A stretch of DNA of 64,000 nucleotides, from contig CM065183.1 in the NCBI GenBank assembly GCA_033026295.1, positions 19,733,157 to 19,797,156 of the forward strand. The letters are read 5' to 3'. Made by a program: the position numbers and the translations under genes. Shown here piece by piece: positions 24,869 to 38,100 of the stretch (position 1 is the stretch's first letter; each line of letters begins with the position of its first letter). This DNA comes from Channa striata. Lineage: Eukaryota; Chordata; Actinopteri; Anabantiformes; Channidae. The notes under the pieces were generated by a model. The model was given only the letters and a program-made list of their open reading frames with translations, ran no database searches and was not told the DNA's origin.

Positions 24869-25326
24869 CCCACAGACTGTTTTTCTCTCCTGCCTTCAGG
24901 CAGGCGCTTTAGATATCCCCGGACACGAACCACCAGACTGAGGAACAGCTTTTTCCTAGAGCTGTCTCCTTATTGAACTCTGCCCCCACTGATTTCACTG
25001 ACCTCAGATTGCACTACTCAATATTGCACTATTCAATATTGCACATACTCATTGCACTAGCCTGTATATACTCACCCTGTAAAATGTCTGTAAATAAGCA
25101 AAATTCATATCTACTTGCATATTCAATCTGTCTGCTCTAGTTAACAACACCCTGGTATGTTCATAGCATCTGTAAATATGATCCATAATTTCTTGTGTAC
25201 ATATTTTTCGAGGTAATTTATAACCTATATCCTGCACTTGCTGCTTATTGCACTTCTGGTTGACATAAACTGCATTTCGTTCATCTTCCATGTGTAATGA
25301 CTGTTGAATCTATCTAATCTATCTAT

Positions 25327-25443
25327 AAAAACAAAGTGCTGTCTCTTCAAAAATCAGCCAGCGTGGACGCTCTTGTCTGAAAGGGTGAACCTAAATGACG
25401 GCCAGTAGATCAGAGAGAGTGTCACATTGCTGAAAGGTCAAAG
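25327..25443 (+). repeat. Direct repeat, right copy (just after LINE tail)
   Basis: This copy starts exactly where the (TCTA)-like LINE tail ends and shares both boundary strings with the copy at 24741-24868. Confidence 0.85.
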
Positions 25444-27024
25444 ATTTCCTCAAGCAGAATAGCCGATCCTCCCCGTAAATCAGTGTGGCTCGTAGCCGTA
25501 CCTACCAATATGAATCCATCATCATCTCCAACTCTGGATTCATCACAGCACCACGCACGGTCACGACCGACAAATCCGGCAAAAGTTTAGTGCAACAAGA
25601 TGGAAAACTTTTTACTTTCCTGTCCTGTCTGTCACTCAGCTGGAAGCATTGTGGTTTTCTAACCAAGATCCTCATAAGCAGCTCAAAATATTTTTATAAT
25701 TAAAAAAGGCTCCTACACTACACTGCATGGCTAAAATTGGTGAGCATTGTGAATCTGTTGGACTGTTTTCAGCCGCAGATTAATGTACGTGCGTCGCTCT
25801 ACTGAGTATTTGCTGCAGCAACACTGTGTGCTGCATGTGGAGAGGAGTTCAAATGTTCACGTCGACCCGTACTGCAGTGAGCCTCAATGATGTTTAATGG
25901 GTAAAAAAGTATGGATCACCATAGAAGCCCATGGCACAATGTTTATCTTTGGATTCGCAACCAACACAGGAATCACAGCATCACCAACAACATCACCTCA
26001 GACTCATTTTAACAAGCGGGTCATAAATGTTGAAAACGTGGAAAACAAATGTTTCAGCTTCAAATAATTTTGCTCGTTGTTACGGCCTCAGTGATCAAGT
26101 CTGACTTTTTGTCAATTGTGGCATTGCTGACTTTTACTAATTAGTGCTGTCTGCCGTCTGCACTGTCCACACACTGCAAAAGGCTATAAATCATAACTTC
26201 ATCAATACAGGGATCAACACCAGCCACCAGTGAGTTGCACGTAGCTACCAAACAGTACCTCGTGCATTCTGTCCATTCCTGGAGGCTGAGATTTGGGCTC
26301 CTCCTTTGACTGATTCTCCTGGATTGTGACTCACTGGCTCATGATGCGTTGGACACCATGCCAGAACACAATCCTCTCATTGTCATACTGTAAACAGATG
26401 AGAGAAGGGAATGAAACATGACAAGGAATCAAAAAAAAAAACCCAAAGCAGCCTATTTCAGCCTCTGCACGCTCGCTGCATTGCAGGACTCTCGGGTAGA
26501 AACAAGCAAGCAGGACCGTGATTCTTTATAATGACTTTTCTCTCAGGAGATTAGAAACGGAGACACTCCACTGTGGTGCTACGTTAGGAAAAGCTTTTCT
26601 GCCGGGGAATTGGATATGCCTGTGTTTTTTTGTTCTGTTTTTTTACCAAGAGGTATTAAAAGTAATTATACCAGCAAGATAAACATAATTAGCCCAGCGT
26701 GAAACTCCATGCGTTTTCTCGTGAATTTTCCTGCACTAATTATCTGTGTATGGTTCAACAGTTTGTTGGCCTGTTCTCAATAAAGATCTATGCCTTTGCG
26801 GTTAATGTCTGTATATTTCACTTAACAGTTCTTTATTTACACTTCAGTCCTCCATCAGTTCTCACCAAGTTAATGTGACCTGCAACAAGAAGCCCATTTA
26901 CAGGAGGCCTTCACTGGTTTTTAACTTGTTTCTTTTGGATCTCGTTTGGGTAGCATGTACCTGAATGCCACAGAGCTTCTCTCTGACATCCCTATGTTAA
27001 ACTAGTTCTCTTCGTACTCCAGCC
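25444..27024. other. No gene recognised
   Basis: Non-coding AT-rich sequence. The block at 26655-26770 is rich in TAATTA-like motifs. Nothing else was recognised. Confidence 0.55.
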
Positions 27025-27270
27025 GAACAAACGCCTCCAGATGACATCACTTAAAGAAACCTTCACTTCAGATTATGCCATCTTGTTGCTCACATTGTGG
27101 AGCTTGTAATCATGGTCAATCTGCTCTTCTAATATCCCTCCAGATGACATCATCTGAACTCCTCCTGATGATGTCGTCGTCTGGAGGAGTTTTTCATCTA
27201 GAAGCAGATAAACATTAATAAGCATTAATGCACATTTACAACCTAAACTACAGCCGTAGAAAGCAAGTTG
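27025..27270 (+). repeat. Dispersed repeat family, copy C
   Basis: Shares ordered blocks with copy A: CTCCAGATGACATCACTT, TCTTGTTGCTCACATTGTGG, then ATCATGGTCAATCTGCTCTT, and 27242-27265. It contains an internal imperfect inverted repeat at 27138-27186, with arms CTCCAGATGACATCATC and GATGATGTCGTCGTCTGGAG. Confidence 0.7.
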
Positions 27271-30200
27271 AAAGTTAGTGAATTTGCCCTTGAACTTAAT
27301 CAGTTTACCACGAGTGACGAGGTCGTCAGCCGAACGTTTTGCTTTTATTTCCTCTTACTGCGTCACCCTGGATGCTGTGGGGATTTCACGTAGCTGTTCG
27401 CGAGACATTGTATTTTTTGCTGCCTCTGAGGCTTTAGATAGTTACAGAAAGTACATGGCTGGTTTCCAAACTCGCATCTCCAGCCTGCCTTTGGTGGTGA
27501 CAGCCAACAATGTTCCTGCATGTCGGCGACTCCCTCACTGAATCAAGTGGAGTCAAACTTATTTATAAAAGTGCTTTTAACAACCGGGTTTGTCACAAAG
27601 TGCATCACAGAGGGACAGAATAAAAAATGGCAAGAAAAGTGCATCACAAAGGGGATGGAGGGAGGTGGTAGGAGGCTGGCGTGTGGCGGAGTCAGCCGTC
27701 AGCAGCCAGTGACTTGGTGTGTGTGTGTTTGGACCAGCAGTATAACGTGGGACATAGGTATAGTGCATGCAGAGGTTTAGCACATGTCGCAATGCTCCTA
27801 GCAACCGCTTCTCCATCCTGGAGGTCAGCGGGGAGAAAATCATCACCTTCAACTGCAGGGGAATCAAACCAGCAATTTTACTGTCAGACTGTTTCTGTAA
27901 TTTATAAGCCCTGCTGCTGCATTGAGACATTTTCACATTTTGCTATAGTACTTAGGTCTGGACTCGGGTTTGTGTCCTTTGTAGTTCAGTAGGGGTTTCT
28001 GTAATCCAGTCTATGCGGTTTATTCTTTCACTCCCAACATTATCAGCAGACAAAAACAAGACCGTTTTGAAAATCCCAAGCTATGTTCAGTGACATTGTG
28101 TTATGGCCAAATTCCTATTTCCTGTTTGTAGCAGCAGCAATAGCATCAAATAAATGATGGTTAAGGTACGATTGGGCCTAGACACGTAACCCACTGTAAA
28201 TAAATGAAAAGATTATGGTAATATACAGACAAGCATTAGTTACAGGTCATACTTTATTTTGAAAAATAAAAGTTTTTCCGAGCTGCTGCAGGTTTCTTTC
28301 CTGTCTACAACACTGTAGCTTCCTGACACATGCTTCATTTGAAAACGCGGGACAACCTTTAACATATCTTTGAATGCTGTCACCTTCATCCTTCATCCTT
28401 ATGAAGTTTATGAAGATCCTTAGAGTTTCTTTAAGATTCTGTAAATTTTCAGTGCATTCGTTTTCACAGTAGTCTCTGACCCACAGTGTATTAATGTGGC
28501 CGTATGTCGCCATGTTGCCCAGTGTGGACAACGTCCGCTGTGCAGCCAAGTTGAATTAACGGCGAGTTATCAGACATTATCATTTCATAGTTATGGTTTA
28601 GCAGGTCACCTCCTACATACTGCCACTTTTATTACGATGAAAACATGGCACATTTGCAAAATCTAGTGGCCGTAATAAACACGACGGACTGCGAGATTTC
28701 TATTTGCTGATGTCATTTAGGGTTTAGAAGGGCTTTGCAAGAAGTAGGTTGGAGCAGATGGAGGTTTCAGGACCCATCCTTTGACCTTTACCTTGTTTTT
28801 GTGCCCAGATGTAACCATAAGCTTGTATTTTTTTAACACTATTGCACGTTATATGTCATATTAATGCAATATATGTGACCGAAAGAAGGTGCACACTGGG
28901 CCACAGATATGGTGCTGATAATGACTTATATGAGCAATTGAATAATGTGATAAAATCTGAAGCTGCAAACCACCAGTTTCAGGTGGAGCAAAGGCTCTTT
29001 TCTTGACTAGGCCAAAGTTCAACAGCAGTTCCCATCTAGATAGAAATTAGTTCTCTATAGTTTCCTTTTCAACTGTTTCCATTTTTTAAAAAGTCTAAAG
29101 CCTAGGGTCCAAAGTAAAGCTTAAACTGCTTGCCTGTGAAGAAAATGAATAGGAAGGGGGACTTTGGGGACCGAGCAGTGGTAAAACAAGTCTGCAAGGG
29201 GTTTGTGCAGTATATGCTGACATCAACCTCTTACAGCCACGGCATTTCTCGAGACTCACGGGCAGCCTGGGAGAATTAGGACAGGGAGATGGAGAAGGGA
29301 AAGGTGCTCGTGGCGGCGTCCCGGCGCTTCGCTGCTGCTGCTGCCGCCTCAGCCTCACGTGTCACTCGGGTTGTCAGCTTGATTAATGATCCCCCGGCTC
29401 CCATGAGTCCCTCTCACAGGGACAACGCAGATCAATACACAATGAAAGCTCGCTCCGAAGCGCCCCGTTCACGGCCGGCGTCAGTTTGTCTGCGACGTCA
29501 GGTGACTGAAGCATTCAAACAATACGTGTATGCTTTATTACACAGGCTGAGATGTAGTGGGAGCACCTTGAAAGAGTCCAAAGTTGAAACAGCCATTGAG
29601 ATTCTGCATCTCGGGAGACAGCAGACATATGTTGTGGGTCGTTTGATTTGAAACCCAGTACAGTCGGCGCGAGCTTTTATAGTGCACTGCCCCCCGGCAA
29701 AAGCTGGGTGTATTCTGAAGAAAACACACGGTGCTCCTCAGAAGCACATCAGTGTGTGACTTAGCCACTTTATTCTCACTGTTCCACCATCTTTATAATG
29801 AACTTTTTCTGCGTCTCCTGTTGGTATTGATGCCCCCTCCCTGTAAAGACGAACCATCAAAGGTCTCGTCGGGGTTTTAATTACTTTGGCACACATGCAA
29901 GTCTGCCTCCTGCTCAGATTTGGGACCAGTCGGGGTCGATAGCTCACGGTCGATATTGCTTTGTGTCGAGGAGAGAATGGGGGGTGACGATGTTGGTATT
30001 TATGAGCCCATATTGGAAAAGGATTCTAAGCGGCAGAGTGATTGTTGATATTGAACATCCGTGCATTCTAAACAGGCCTATTTTATTCCTGCTATTTCAG
30101 GGATAGAAAGAGCTGCCGGCTGACTTCCTGCTCTCCCCCTAAAAGCCTGTTATGCCGCAGGCTTTGGTCAATGGAATCTCCCTGCGTCACGTTTATTTTC

Positions 30201-31530
30201 AGACTTTCTGAAACTGATCACATTTTCAGCACACACACTTCGCTGAGTACCTGCGACTGTTCCGTACTCATACAAATTCTCCACTCAACTTTTTCCCCGT
30301 CACATTTGCAGAGAAAGATTCAGAACTGTGAGCGTTCAAGTATTTGAAATCATCATGAAACTCAAGCAGGCTGAAAGTGTATCTGTTCGAGACATCCCTG
30401 TATTTGTTCTTGGCTTGAGAAAGTAAATCCATAGCTCCTATTTTGATTACTTTTCTCAGATCCTCCCTCGGTAGATAATCTTTCTATCCTTGCAGCTGCA
30501 TTGTCAAGGCTGCTTTTTGATCATGTAGGAATTCAGTCTTATTCTAGTTTGAAAGTTTCTCTAAATGGATAGGGAAAAAATAAAAACTTGTGAAACTAAC
30601 AAAAGTGCACAGTTGTGAGATATTTTATTTTATTACCATTGGTTCTTTATACATGTATATATACAGTAAATCATGTTTAGCATCAGTAAATTGAAAAATT
30701 ACTGATGCAAAATAATATTTGATGAGATAGGGCATGAATGTAGACCACCTTATTCTATTATTGCTTCATAACAATACACAGGTGGTGTTAAAAAAAGGGT
30801 CTTACTCTTTCTGGAACACACACATAATAACTGATAGTTCTGAGGTGGATGAACTCACAAGTTAGCCGGAATGGAATTTAATATGATGGTGACCAGCTTT
30901 TTATAACTTTCACTAAAAACAACAAAAGGGAAAATGAAGACGAACAAAGCAGATCCGTGCATGGAGTGTCACTGTAGATCTCTCTTGATGATTTCGGTCA
31001 TGAATATTAAACATTTAAAATACCTGACAAACGGGAATGACTGTTCTGAAGACGTCAGCAGAGCAGAGCTTTTGTCACAGCTCTAGATGACAGACATTGT
31101 TCCACCTTCGCCTACCTGCACAACCAACGTGACGTTAACGTGGTATCCAGTGCAGCGTCAGAGAAGATGTCCAAGCACACAAGGACGGTATTAGACCTGA
31201 TGTCCAAAAATGCTATCTGGCTGTTTACTGGTGAGGAGATGTTATCACTTCCTTTTATTAATGAAGGCATGAGTTTTCATGTGCACAAACAAACTGGTGG
31301 AAAGTCACGGCACGGAAGACGTAATACAGCTGCGTTGAGGCCGAAAACTGTTTTTCTAACCCTGACAGACACAGAAGACTGATCAGCCATCAGTAAGAAG
31401 GATCGGGCTGATGAGCAACATCAAAATCAAGATGATTCCCATCCTTGTTTAGCACCTGCTTTATGAGGATTCCATCCGCTCAGAATGCTGCCACGTATGA
31501 GTTGAACGCATGTCACTTTAAGGGCTATGA
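27271..31530. other. No gene recognised
   Basis: Contains a GC-rich patch at about 29283-29500 with GCTGCTGCTGCTGCCGCC and several CpGs. ORFs there do not match a known family. The remainder is AT-rich. Confidence 0.55.
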
Positions 31531-31554
31531 ACACACACACACACACACACACAC
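31531..31554. repeat. (AC)n microsatellite
   Basis: About 12 AC units in a row. Confidence 0.9.
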
Positions 31555-34279
31555 TTTCTGCTCAGCACTATCTGACCACAAAGTTTTCTTCTGCCCACTT
31601 ACATCAAAGTTACATATCCCTGAATTATATAATCCCTTTGCTTGCCTCTGGGACTCCTTTGAATAAGCCCATGGCAAGACCTCATAGTAGAAATATTAAC
31701 TTCAGCTTTATCCGGGTCAGCGGCAGACAACATCCGTTTTTGAGCCGGGGGGAAATAAATAAATAAACATGGAGCACACTTAAGAGCTTATTTCTGTAAA
31801 GTCTTTTGGGAGGTCTTTATCAGACTTCCCTACTAACTCTTCTAAATTGAGTGTATTAAATCACTTATTTTCTTTGGAGCTAAAAGTGCAAAGGTTCTAA
31901 TATCCAGAGTAGGCGAAAAAAAAAAAAAAAAGCATTATGTGCAGGCGCAAAGCTTTTTGTCTTTTTTCAGAAAGTTTGCCTCTATTATTACAGAAATGTT
32001 TTTGCCAGCTTCAAAGATAAGCTCTTATGAACCACTGTTCTTCATATATTTCCTACAATAAATGGGGAACATTTGTCATAGTGAACAGTCCAATATAGGA
32101 AAATCTTGATTTCCTTTTCTTGCAACCAAACCAAATTCACATGCAGCAGCTCACTTGTAGCTGGATAGCATCTCGCAGAATCCTCCTCGGTTTGTTTTCA
32201 CGTATGATTCAAGGATGTAACCAAACACGGCTACAATAAATACAGATGTGAGGAGATAATTTCCAGATTTTTAGTTGCTGTAAAATCCTTTTGGATACGG
32301 ATATGTTACCCAGATAACAGAATTTCTCACTTGTTCATCTGTGTCAACGCTCCATTAAATCGAAACAAAGACATTTTTCCAACGATTCAATTCATCACAG
32401 ATTTATTCATTCCTGTTGGGGCAGTTCAGAACAGCAGTTCACTACACAATCAAGTGATCATATCTACAAAATAAAGTAAAATGTCAATACAACAAGTGCA
32501 ATTGACAGTAAGCTCAGATTCATGCAGGATAATAACCAAAGCAGATAAATAGAACAGTACTGACACTGTCTCCGATGTGTGAATGATATGCATGTCATGT
32601 TTAAAAATGTTTTTCAATTGACTCACACATTTATTCCTATTTTTAATACTGCAACTTTTTCATATTAACCAACCACAATCATGCACAACAGATGTCTTTC
32701 CATCCATGTCTACAACGCCAGATGCACATTTCAAATCCTCTTTACTTTTGTTATTATGTGTTCCACCTTACAATCAGTAATCACTTAACACTTAGAGGAT
32801 CCATATACTGCAAACACCCTGCAAAAAAAGGACAATTTTATTATCAGCTCCTTATTTTACACGAGTCTTAGTATTTGCATTTGTAATAATAGTTTGAAAA
32901 ATCTAGACTTTTATTTTATTTTTGGGTTGAGCTGTGGCCTTCTGTGTCTGCTGGCAGATTGTTAGAAAAAAAGGGGCCCAAGTTGAAAACGTCAAGTTCT
33001 TATTAAAATATGCACATGCAAAATATATTTTTTCCCACTCTTGAAAATGGCAAAACTACTCTGCATGCAGATGGGACCCCATAATTCCAAGCTAATGAAT
33101 TGGTTCCACAAGGCATCTGCATACATAAACTGAAGCTGCATACACAATAGAAAGATAATCAAAGTTATGTTTTTTTTTTGCGGCAGAGAAACTGATGGTT
33201 GTTTAAATGAGAAGAAATGTGATTCCATGCAGCTTCTGCTGAGCGCGTTGGTTCACTTTTAGATTTCAGATTCTATACGGTTTGTCCTCCTGTGTGAATC
33301 CAGCCCAAATTGGTTGTTTCAACAGCTGGTCCCAGAAATCGCCAGATAACAGGTGTTCTCTCTTTTGGCATTAGTTCAATTTCTTCCACTTTTCTTGGGA
33401 AACTCGTTCTCTCCACCTGAGCTCCAATGCAGAAACCGGTGTGTGACATCAAACACCCGATTCTCCGTTTGCTTCCAAGTGTCTCCAAAACCCTGGTATT
33501 AAATATTGGCACTGAATTGTTGGTCAGATTGACTCTTCTTTATTTGATAATAATAATTTAACAGGCTTGTTTTAATCAGCTGTAAAAAATAAGCTTAAAG
33601 AAGCCAAAATTACAAATGACAACCACCCACAAATGTCAGCATCAGGTACCTTTTGGCGCCTAAGTGTTTGCAGATTTCATCCAGCTCTCTGCACAGAGTG
33701 TTGTTGTTCTCATAATGAGCACAACCATCATGAGCATATTGAGTTTGGTAACTTTACAAATTCAGATACACCCCTCCAACCTCAACTGCAACACTCGTCT
33801 AATCAGCCACAACTTGTGCAGGCGTGGAGGCTCTTAAAATTCAAGAAGAAGTGTAAATATCGGAAAACAAAATACCGTACACTGTGTAATCAAAGGCCAG
33901 GCGCTAATCGCTTGATTAAATGTGGCTCAGAGGCGAACAAAACAGCACTTTTTATCGAGTGGATGGATGACTCAGCCGAGGCGAAAACCCAACTTTAGCA
34001 GTGTCAATCCCCAAAAAAATTTTGACTTGGAGTTTTTGTCTTTTGATAAATGTCTTCTCAAGGTATTCACAAATCATTAAAAGTACCTTTGGAAATGGAT
34101 AATTATGGGTTCAAAGTCTTCTTGTGGAAAGAAGTTCAGGAAGGTCAGGTGTTTCTCTCCACTTTCTGTCCAACCCATGCAGTTTGCCAAACATAATAAA
34201 ATTGTATGTAGAACAAAGTTTTTCAATCACAATGATCAGCAAGGACATAAATGAGCAAATAAGTTACACACACAGATGC
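31555..34279. other. No gene recognised
   Basis: AT-rich with an A run at about 31918-31931. The 79- and 121-codon ORFs near 33273 and 33633 have no family resemblance or splice context that I can see. Confidence 0.55.
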
Positions 34280-34560
34280 CCCATTATGTTTGTCTGGGTA
34301 AAGATTCTCGGTCATCCGGGTTTAGTTATCCCAAATTTGAATCGTGTCAACCGTGTGGGGAACCCAGTTTCTGTGTGTCCTTCAGGGTATGCTTGGTTCC
34401 ATCCTCGACTGAATAGGCTCGTTAGGTGAAAAGTGAGAAGAGGGTGGAGTCTCCCTGGAGTCAACGATTACAACCCTGACACCCATTATCCGCTAAAATG
34501 GGGGTCCTTAACCGTGGCCCTCTTGGTGGATGTGTGAAGCGGCCTTAGTCTCCCTGGGGA
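34280..34560. repeat. Possible teleost dispersed repeat fragment
   Basis: AAGATTCTCGGTCATCCGGG and the later GGGTGGAGTCTCCCTGG and CTGACACCCATTATCCGC blocks look like parts of fish interspersed repeats in which an AAGATTCTCAGTCATCCAGG string is frequent. The class is uncertain and this rests on memory of similar sequence. Confidence 0.35.
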
Positions 34561-35070
34561 CGGATGAAAGTGCAGCATGGAACTCATTGTGATTAGTTTT
34601 TACCAACATTTTCTATTTCACTTAAACAGCTAAACTCCAGTTCACCCTAATTCTGGTTCCTCATATACCCTCAACATTTGCTTTATTAAAGCCAATTAAC
34701 ATAAAGTTGGAAGTCAACACCAGGGCGAATGATGTGCAGACATCGACTGTGGCTTTTAGGATCCTGTATTAGGATCGTTGGAACATGGAAACACTGCAGA
34801 AAGTAAATGCATGTAAAAGTGCTTTTCAAAAATAGCTATACGGCCGGATGATATTGGAAAAACAGGCTTACATAAATCTAAAAACCATCAGCTCTCAAAG
34901 TGCAACTTTAATAAGGCTCGTTTCCTGCAGTTAATTAAAAGTTCTCCGCCACAACTTTTGCTGTCGCACATATTTGATTTGGAAACTAAACTCTTCATAG
35001 GCGCTGAGTAAAGTAAGGTGGCTCTGCACGCTCTGCCCTGCCTGACTTCAGCTGCAGCAGCTTTGCACCG

Positions 35071-35072
<2 letters not shown>

Positions 35073-35119
<47 letters not shown>
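35073..35119. repeat. (CA)n microsatellite
   Basis: About 23 CA units, the longest in the window. The minus-strand ORF with a CVCVCV run comes from it. Confidence 0.95.
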
Positions 35120-35121
<2 letters not shown>

Positions 35122-38100
35122 CGACAGAGAACTCACTTCTAATTTCTCTCCTGTGCTACGTGCCAGTTTCTCTACTGAATAGTTGGCCTCTGCCAGTCCA
35201 AGGGAGCTGTCACCTCACCTGTCGCCTTCGTCGTCACTGATGTACACGAGAGAGTTTTGTCACAACAGCCGCGGCAAATGTCGCTCCACTGAATGTCATT
35301 AGCGGCGCTTTCACTGCCATCCATTTTCACAGCTGCTTTAGAGAAGTCACTTGTTGTGGCAACAGATTTTAAGGTGGCATCGCACCTGCAACGTGAACCC
35401 CTTCAAACCGCTCGTGTCGTGCGCAGCAGCTCCAAATGAACTTAGTTGCATTTAAAGTGGTTCGTTTAAAGTCACACTGTTCCACTCAAAGCCGCCAATG
35501 TCATAATTAGACGGTAAAACAAACAGTAGTAGCAGTAGTTTCATACCTACCAACATCATTGTATCTGGAATGAGATTAAATTCATCACCTCTGATCACTA
35601 ATGAAAGCCTGCGACAAGCTATAAAACCTGCCTATGAAAACACTCCATCTTTTCTAGCACTGTATGAAAAACTATCTGTCAGGATTTTATCTGCATGTAC
35701 ACATTGGTAGAGAACATAAATCATATGTTTGCCATAATTAGAAGAAGGTCTGATTTATCCTAGAAGTTTAGCATTCGTGCTGTGTTCTGCTAATCTGTTT
35801 CTGCATTGTGCTGTGTATGTAATTACACTTGGATAATGTTCTGTTAACAAAATGAGGATCTGTTGTTAATTTAGGTGAATGTCAAGTTGCAAATACATTG
35901 CTACTGATAACAAATGTTTCCTGCCAAAAAATATAGATTTGCAGTGCACCAGCCTATTTTTTTCTGCTAGCATTATTACCATTAATATTTGTTTGGGTTA
36001 TTTTCAACCAAAATGGATCTGCGCCTTTGTATTAAACAAAACAAAACTCTGAAAGCAAAGCTGGGTTAAAGTTCCGGGAAAAAAAAAAAAAAACTTTTTG
36101 TGCCATGCAAGATTTTCTGTTGATTCTTTTTTTAATTAATTTAGTCAGTGTCATCTCACAAATCGTGGTTGAAAATGCTGCTTTGCTCGACTGACAACAG
36201 TTTCAACTTAAATTGTCTATTTAAATGTAGTCAAAGCAAAATGAAAAAATGCTTAAACTGTTCATGAATTATGAATATGTAGTTTTAATTGACGATAGGG
36301 AGAGAGGAGGGAACCTGTGGCGACCTCTTATTGGAACCAGTCTCTTTGTATTTGTTTCACCGCTTTAGCTTCATATAATCGACTTGAAATATTTACAACA
36401 TGTTATAAACCTGAGTTGCTGTTCCTGCCCAAAGGTCTAAATGCCATTTCAAGGTCTTTTCCACCCCGACAGCGAACAGTTTGCAGGTGAAACACAGGTG
36501 CAGATGGAGGCTCTCAGCGTGCCCGTACGAGTGAGCACGCAGAAGCTCCTCTGTGTGTTCCGGGCCTGGCACTCTGCAGCAGGCGCCTCAAATTGCTTCT
36601 GACACAAAGAGAGCCGAGCTAGTCATTTGTGTCCGACTTGATCCGTCTCTGCGGGGCCTGTGTATTATTCGTCCGTGTGGGTTTCAGGGTCTGTCTGATG
36701 TGGGACGGGCTTGGCCGTGGCTCGTATCGGGTCGGCTCACCCCTATCGCTGTGTCCCTCTTCCTCATTAAAAAGATGCCTCTGGCACCAGACTCATGACC
36801 ACAGAGCTAAACTGAGAAAGCCCTCATCGAAGTGACAAGGACCGCATTGATGGTGCCATGCCCTCCGCTCACTAGGCCACATTACCAGGAGAATACTGAC
36901 AAACAGCACCAGCTGTGGCAAAATAATAGAGATGGAATACCTCGAATTACATTTCAAAGTCAGAGCGGCATAACAAGAAGCCAGAGAAGAAAACTTACTC
37001 CATTGGACGGAGCCGAGAGATACAAAACGATAATTTGCTCATGCAGAATTATATTTCTGTTCAAGTGTGACAGAGCATAAAGTAGCTGGAGAGAGAGACA
37101 GAAAGACCTGGGTGAATCTGTCAGCACGCATTATCATTTCTTCCTGATCATACAGAGCATAACGCTCTCCTAACTTAGATAAGGGGACGCCAAAACCCAT
37201 TGGTGCATCTTTTAATCTGCTGCCTTACATAATGAAACATCAACTCACCTCCTTGCTCATCACGGGTCATCTCCCAAGGAGTGTGTGTGACCACAGAGCT
37301 TTGCCAAGCGCTAACATCAGAGCCCCGTCTATTTTTATCTTTTGGAGCGGCGCCGTTAATTAGCATGCATCCGCAATCAGTAATTAATGCGGAGTGGATT
37401 CCTGACCAGTGAGGGTATCTACAGCGGAGAACAAAAAAAACAAAAAAAAACGATAACTCTGTAATGACAACGCGGTCACGAAAGCCATCTCGCCGAACAA
37501 AGAGCTCCATTTGTCAGTTTCAAGGTTAGTTTTTCGCTCTCGTTGAAAAGGTTTTTCCTCCCTGATTCTAATTGTCTGCTGACCTGTGCCCTTCAGGTTA
37601 AAACATACATTTGGAGAGCTCTTTGTCAAAGTTATAATTGGGGCTTGGTGATGCATTCACAGCCCAGGTTTGCAATCAGTGTGTCCTCATCCCATCACCT
37701 CGTGTGACCCGGGCACATGTACGAGCAGAGACAGACACACACTTTACCAAACAGGAGCTAAACACACTCCCCAGCAGCTGCTTTGATTACAAAGTCAAAC
37801 ACAAGCAGACACATACACCCATGGATTGATAAATCCGCTAAATACTCACTTTTAATGCATGTCTCAGATGAAAAAAATTAAAGCCGTTTCACACCAGGCA
37901 CGAATACCTCAAACGTTAAAGAAGTTTATTTCCTGGGGTGTAATGGAAGACTGCACACTAATGCAGGCATTCGGTGAGGCACATAAAAAATCCGACTGAA
38001 AACAATGACTTAGCTATAAAATCCTTCAGAAACATGCTGGATCCTACAAATAGGAATCACGCACTACTAAGTACCACATTATAGCAATGGTGTTGTTTTT

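Larger units (their letters stand above)
22258..25326 (+). mobile_element. Broken full-length-type LINE (non-LTR retrotransposon)
   Basis: The element begins near a hairpin at 22259-22284 and an ATG at 22281 that opens MAARAHREARC, a hydrophobic segment and SYTRQELLDIGLYISD. A frameshift follows near 22610. Endonuclease scraps come next: ANVRSLVNKMDEIRL, YVPPDADAKLAM, then NKTLDHVYTN. Reverse transcriptase is best preserved at 23912-24268, with LNDYRPVALTPIIMKCFERL, HQFAYRGNRSTEDAV and MLFVDFSSAFNTVIPSKL, which carries the motif A aspartate. Later blocks include NNDETAYREEVQHL and HVNGMAVEPVSSFKFLGTHI. The 3' end has repeated TATTGCAC units and a (TCTA)n-like tail at about 25305-25326. Stops, frameshifts and deletions make it inactive. 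It fits the CR1/L2-jockey group of fish LINEs. Confidence 0.85.

Noticed and set aside
34888..35136. ORF with CVCVCV run
   Set aside because: It is translated from the (CA)n microsatellite.
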